DNA from: DASYXW01 sp035934405 | GTDB lineage: Bacteria; Acidobacteriota; Terriglobia; UBA7540 | NCBI GenBank assembly: GCA_035934405.1 | Contig: DASYXW010000058.1 | Location: forward strand, 1-64,000 | Reading direction: 5' to 3' | DNA: 64,000 nt | Shown: positions 61,073 to 64,000 of the stretch, in pieces | Layout: the number at the start of each line of letters is the position of its first letter | How positions within the stretch are numbered: position 1 is the stretch's first letter | Notes under the pieces: model-generated | The model's input: only the letters and a program-made list of their open reading frames with translations | Told to the model about the DNA's origin: nothing | Database searches by the model: none | Translations under genes and position numbers: made by a program

Positions 61073-61627
61073 TCAGATGCGCGGCAACACAATACCTTGC
61101 TGCGCCTGGTATTTGCCCTTCTTGTCTTTGTATGAGATTTCGCATTCCTCGTCGGACTCAAAGAAGACGATCTGGCAGAGGCCTTCGTTGGAATACACGC
61201 GGGCCGGAAGGGGCGTGGTGTTGGAAATTTCGAGCGTCACGAACCCTTCCCATTCCGGCTCGAGTGGAGTAACGTTGACGATGATGCCGCAGCGCGCGTA
61301 GGTGGACTTGCCGACGCAGATGGTGAGCACATTGCGCGGAATCCGGAAATACTCCACCGACCGGGCGAGAGCGAAGGAGTTGGGCGGCACGATGCAGACC
61401 TCTCCTTTGAACTCGACAAAGGACCGGGCGTCAAAGTGCTTGGGATCGACGATGGTGCTGTTCACGTTAGTAAAGATCTTAAACTCGTCGGCCACGCGCA
61501 GGTCGTAGCCGTAAGACGAGACGCCGTAAGAGATCACACCTTCACGCACCTGGCGTTCGGCGAAGGGTTTGATCATGTCGTGGTCGCGGACCTGGCACTC
61601 AATCCAGCGGTCGCTTTTAACCGCCAT
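61073..61627 (-). CDS. dcd: dCTP deaminase
   Basis: The 184-residue protein matches Dcd: ISYGVSSYGYDLRVADEFKI, the catalytic region GKSTYARCGIIVNVTPLEPE with the general-acid Glu in PEWEGFVTLEISNTTPLPA, and the C-terminal GKYQAQQGIVLPRI. It forms dUTP (or dUMP in bifunctional members) from dCTP for thymidylate synthesis. GAGGTG precedes the ATG; three upstream codons belong to the leader. It is a single gene, divergent from HU. Confidence 0.94.
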   Translation of the reverse strand: MAVKSDRWIECQVRDHDMIKPFAERQVREGVISYGVSSYGYDLRVADEFKIFTNVNSTIVDPKHFDARSFVEFKGEVCIVPPNSFALARSVEYFRIPRNVLTICVGKSTYARCGIIVNVTPLEPEWEGFVTLEISNTTPLPARVYSNEGLCQIVFFESDEECEISYKDKKGKYQAQQGIVLPRI

Positions 61628-61644
61628 GGGCAGCACCTCGAATT

Positions 61645-61778
61645 GAAGATGGACGATGGATGATGGATGGGTTGATGATCGATGATTGACTCATGGCTCG
61701 ATCCTGATCTTAGCTGTTACTGGCCATCGCGTGGCGAACAATCTTTATAAATTTTCAATCGGCAATCATCAATCTAAA
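61645..61778. repeat. Inverted pair of GATGATGG / CAATCATC word arrays between dcd and HU
   Basis: About six degenerate GATGGA/GATGAT words (61648-61690) are mirrored by CAATCGGCAATCATCAATC (61756-61774). They frame an AT-rich stretch containing ATCTTTATAAATTTTC (61741-61756). Confidence 0.65.
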
Positions 61779-61792
61779 ATTTCGAAAGGGGC

Positions 61793-61822
61793 TTGACAAG
61801 GCCGAAGCGCATTTTCTACCAT
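61793..61822 (+). promoter_or_regulatory. Sigma-70 promoter of the HU gene
   Basis: TTGACA (61793-61798), 18-base spacer, TACCAT (61817-61822). Predicted start near 61829, about 20 bases ahead of the GTG start codon. Confidence 0.65.
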
Positions 61823-61849
61823 GAAGTCCTTGTGTTTCAGGAGATTACT

Positions 61850-62116
61850 GTGATTAAGCTCGACATCGTCAATGAAGTTGTAACCCGAACCGGCATCACC
61901 AAAACCAAAGCGGAGACGGCCGTCGAGACGGTGTTCGACGCCCTCAAGAAGGCGCTCGCTTCGGGCGGCCGCATTGAGTTGCGAGGCTTCGGCGTGTTCA
62001 CGGTGAAAGCCCGCAAGACGGGTGTGGGCCGGAATCCTCGCACGGGCCAGGAGGTGAACATCGCGCCCGGCAAGGCGGTGCGCTTTAAGCCGGGCAAGGA
62101 CATCCAGACGCTCTGA
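61850..62116 (+). CDS. HU-family DNA-binding protein
   Basis: The 88-residue protein is full length for HU/IHF: helical body (KLDIVNEVVTRTGITKTKAE, then VETVFDALKKALASGG), the signature RIELRGFGVFTVKARK and the DNA-binding arm GVGRNPRTGQEVNIAPGKAV ending RFKPGK. It bends and packages DNA. The start is a GTG with AGGAG six bases upstream; the promoter at 61793 rules out an upstream start. Confidence 0.95.
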   Translation: MIKLDIVNEVVTRTGITKTKAETAVETVFDALKKALASGGRIELRGFGVFTVKARKTGVGRNPRTGQEVNIAPGKAVRFKPGKDIQTL

Positions 62117-62155
62117 GGCGCGAACGCGGGCGAACCTACGCCGCGTGGCCATCTT

Positions 62156-63160
62156 ATGGGTGACGATCTTTCCCCATCCCTTCGGGCGCTCGATGCCGGT
62201 GCGGGCGGCCCCGTGGTTTGGGCGGCGTATGAGCCGCCGCAGCCCCTGAGGCGAATGTTGCGCAGATTGCGGCCGTGGCTGTCGGCCCCGCTTTTTCATC
62301 TGCTGCTTTTCCTGCTCACCGCTGCGACTACACTCGACGTGGGCGCACACTTGGCCGCGAACTTCGCTCATCACCTTCCGGCTTTCGATCTCGACCTTTC
62401 GCCCGCCTTTTTCCTCGAACCCCTACACCACCCTTCCAGCGTGGCCACCGGCATACCGTTTGCGTTCACACTGCTCGCGATCCTGCTGGCGCATGAGCTC
62501 GGGCACTATTTTGCCTGCCGCTATTACGGCATCCGATCGACGCTCCCCTATTTTCTGCCGGCGCCGACGCTGATCGGGACGCTCGGCGCCTTTATCCGCA
62601 TCCAATCGCCGATTCCCACGCGTCGCATGTTGTTTGACGTCGGCATCGCAGGCCCGATTGCCGGTTTCGTCGTCGCCGTGCCGTCGCTCTGGGTGGGCGT
62701 GTTGCGGTCAAGGTTTAGCCTCCGTTCCACCGCTTTCGATCCCATCCGCCTCGGCAGTCCGCCGGCGCTAACGCTGCTCGTGCGCGTGCTGCGTCACGGG
62801 ATCGAGCCTTCCCATCTCGTGCTCAATCCGATCGCTTGCGCGGCCTGGGTGGGCTTGTTCGCCACCGCGCTCAACCTGCTGCCGATGGGGCAACTCGATG
62901 GCGGTCACATCTTGTACGCTGTCTTCGGGCGCCGGCACAAGGCGCTCTCTCTCGCCTTTTTTCTTGCCCTGCTGCCGCTGGGGATTTTCTACTGGACGGG
63001 CTGGATCGTGTGGGCGGTGCTGATGCTGGTGGTGGGGCTGCGCCATCCGGCTCTCGTCGATTCCGACGAGCCCCTGGGCCGCGGCCGCAAGTGGCTGGCG
63101 CTCGTCGCCGCGCTCATGCTCGTGCTGTGCTTTGTTCCGACGCCGTTCTCAGTCCGGTGA
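62156..63160 (+). CDS. Site-2 protease family (M50) membrane protein
   Basis: The 334-residue protein has about seven membrane helices. The zinc site is visible as HELGH in AILLAHELGHYFACRYYGIR and as the second motif LNLLPMGQLDGGHIL (NPxPxxxLDG type, with Met replacing Pro). It should cut membrane substrates within the bilayer. No PDZ domain is present, as in simple archaeal and cyanobacterial members. It follows HU by 39 bases with no visible promoter of its own. Confidence 0.88.
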   Translation: MGDDLSPSLRALDAGAGGPVVWAAYEPPQPLRRMLRRLRPWLSAPLFHLLLFLLTAATTLDVGAHLAANFAHHLPAFDLDLSPAFFLEPLHHPSSVATGIPFAFTLLAILLAHELGHYFACRYYGIRSTLPYFLPAPTLIGTLGAFIRIQSPIPTRRMLFDVGIAGPIAGFVVAVPSLWVGVLRSRFSLRSTAFDPIRLGSPPALTLLVRVLRHGIEPSHLVLNPIACAAWVGLFATALNLLPMGQLDGGHILYAVFGRRHKALSLAFFLALLPLGIFYWTGWIVWAVLMLVVGLRHPALVDSDEPLGRGRKWLALVAALMLVLCFVPTPFSVR

Positions 63161-63162
63161 GT

Positions 63163-63262
63163 TCGGTTGTCGGCTCTCGGTTTTCGGTTACCGGATGAAC
63201 TCACTATGGCGCCATGTGCCGTGCAATAGCCTCTGCACCGACAACCGACTACTGATTTCTCA
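63163..63262. repeat. Inverted pair of CGGTTGTCGG words after the site-2 protease gene
   Basis: TCGGTTGTCGGCTCTCGG and TTTTCGGTTACCGG (63164-63196) are mirrored by CACCGACAACCGACTACTG (63236-63254). The pair lies between the convergent protease and lipase-maturation genes. Confidence 0.6.
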
Positions 63263-64000
63263 GCGAGGCCACCGGAAAGTAGAGTCCTTTCGGCTCGCGG
63301 CGCCACCAGGCTCCCGTCGCGCGCCGCTCGGCAAAGGTGGTGAAGTGGTAGTCGTAGACCATAGCGCGAACATACCGTGGGGGCGCGCCAGGAAACGGGT
63401 TCCGGGCGAGGAGCGCCAAGACCTCGGGCGATCCTTGGAGCAGCCGCACCATGAAGTTCACGAACCACGGGCTTTGCTGGTAGCTCCCGAGCGCCGCGAA
63501 CCACATCTGCCAGTCAAGCCGCGGCTGGAAAGGCTCCACCCAGCGCGGCCTGCGCCGCACGTCGCCCGGTTTGTACTTAAACTCATAGGCGAGCCACGTC
63601 ACGCCGTCGTTGCTGCCTTCCACCTGAATCTCCAGGCGCGACGTGGTCATCACCGCGAAGAGCCCGTAGTTGTTGGCGAGGTAGAGCGGTGCGAGGCCGT
63701 CGAGCGCGCGATCGGCGGCGTCCGGGATCCAGCCCGCGGCGCCGAACCTCTGCGCCATGCGCGCGCTCGTCGCAAACAAAATGATGACGGCCAGCGCTGC
63801 GATGACCGCGCGCCGTAACCGCGAGGGCGCCCGGTGCTCCACGCCGCCACTGATGCGCTCAGCAAGCCGTGAGGGCCATAAGGGGAAGACCCGGCGGAGC
63901 GCGGCGTCGTCGAGCAGTAGAACGCACAGCGTGACGGTTAGCAGGTTAAAGAAGCAATAATTGCCAGTCAGCGCGATGAGCGCCTGGAAAATGACCGCCA
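63249..64000 (-). CDS. Lipase maturation factor family protein (partial)
   Basis: The minus frame is open to the right edge, so the N-terminus is missing. Visible are membrane helices (VIFQALIALTGNYCFFNLLT and AVIAALAVIILFATSARMAQ) and the C-terminal LMF1 domain: EVQGSNDG-like IQVEGSNDGVTWLAYEFKYK, RRPRWVEPFQPRLDWQMWFA, SYQQSPWFVNFMVRLLQGSP and FTTFAERRATGAWWRRE. Vertebrate LMF1 folds secreted lipases; the role of bacterial members is not established. A GTG at 63842 is not the true start, as homologous sequence continues upstream. Confidence 0.85.
   Translation of the reverse strand, partial: AVIFQALIALTGNYCFFNLLTVTLCVLLLDDAALRRVFPLWPSRLAERISGGVEHRAPSRLRRAVIAALAVIILFATSARMAQRFGAAGWIPDAADRALDGLAPLYLANNYGLFAVMTTSRLEIQVEGSNDGVTWLAYEFKYKPGDVRRRPRWVEPFQPRLDWQMWFAALGSYQQSPWFVNFMVRLLQGSPEVLALLARNPFPGAPPRYVRAMVYDYHFTTFAERRATGAWWRREPKGLYFPVASLRNQ

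Overview
This 64 kb window is high-GC bacterial chromosome, most likely from an uncultured member of the Acidobacteriota. That is inferred from gene content only (no rRNA or tRNA was found): a GWxTD-domain protein, a FecR/DUF6600-type secreted protein, a GloVer tandem-repeat protein, an RcnB-like LPPGL-repeat protein, a haem-plus-copper DOMON/PHM-like secreted enzyme and a CcmE of the Cys-type. No phage, CRISPR array or intact insertion sequence is visible. The only recognised transposase is a decayed IS110-type remnant near 54.8 kb.

Layout. 1-5.5 kb: a partial hypothetical gene, a secreted cytochrome/copper-enzyme-like protein, a GWxTD protein and a small TonB-receptor-like protein. 5.5-10.2 kb: a PDZ/GAF/PAS histidine kinase overlapping a sigma-54 response regulator, with a good sigma-54 promoter in front. 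10.2-14.9 kb (minus): operon uvrA, deoxyhypusine-synthase-like gene, CPBP protease, joined by ATGA overlaps. 15-23.2 kb: UbiA prenyltransferase, a three-gene biotin-dependent acyl-CoA carboxylase, a SurA-like lipoprotein and rel. 23.4-29 kb: rpmB, thiO, a glycosyltransferase, an APC permease and an orphan histidine kinase. 29-33.7 kb: GloVer protein, a dense block of palindromes and repeats, then the FecR protein. 34-43.6 kb: amrB, greA and a near-complete System I cytochrome c maturation cluster (ccmD, C, B, A, carboxypeptidase-regulatory protein, ccmI-like zinc ribbon, ccmH, coiled coil, ccmF, ccmE). 43.8-54.3 kb: small periplasmic proteins, TPR, M49 peptidase, a toxin-antitoxin pair, a thioredoxin fusion, TrmJ-like methyltransferase and RlpA. 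54.3-55.65 kb: IS110 remnant plus the second copy of the AT-rich element. 55.65-64 kb: a second NtrC-type regulator, a basic-tailed secreted protein behind a structured RNA leader, bactofilin, PgeF, Dcd, HU, a site-2 protease and a partial lipase-maturation-factor protein.

The most unusual features are not ordinary genes. (1) At 58.33-58.59 kb (minus) a compact transcription unit has a near-consensus promoter, a Shine-Dalgarno of 17 nt matching the 16S 3' end, a 13-codon peptide, a downstream sequence able to sequester that Shine-Dalgarno, a closing 10-bp stem and an intrinsic terminator. (2) A roughly 645-bp AT-rich direct repeat occurs at 31.1-31.7 and 55.0-55.6 kb; each copy carries a conserved sigma-70 promoter and an internal 58-60 bp periodicity, and each lies upstream of a same-strand gene. 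(3) Intergenic gaps are repeatedly bordered by inverted pairs of degenerate short-word arrays. (4) The cytochrome c maturation cluster uses CxxxY rather than HxxxY CcmE and carries an embedded 11-residue-repeat coiled-coil gene.
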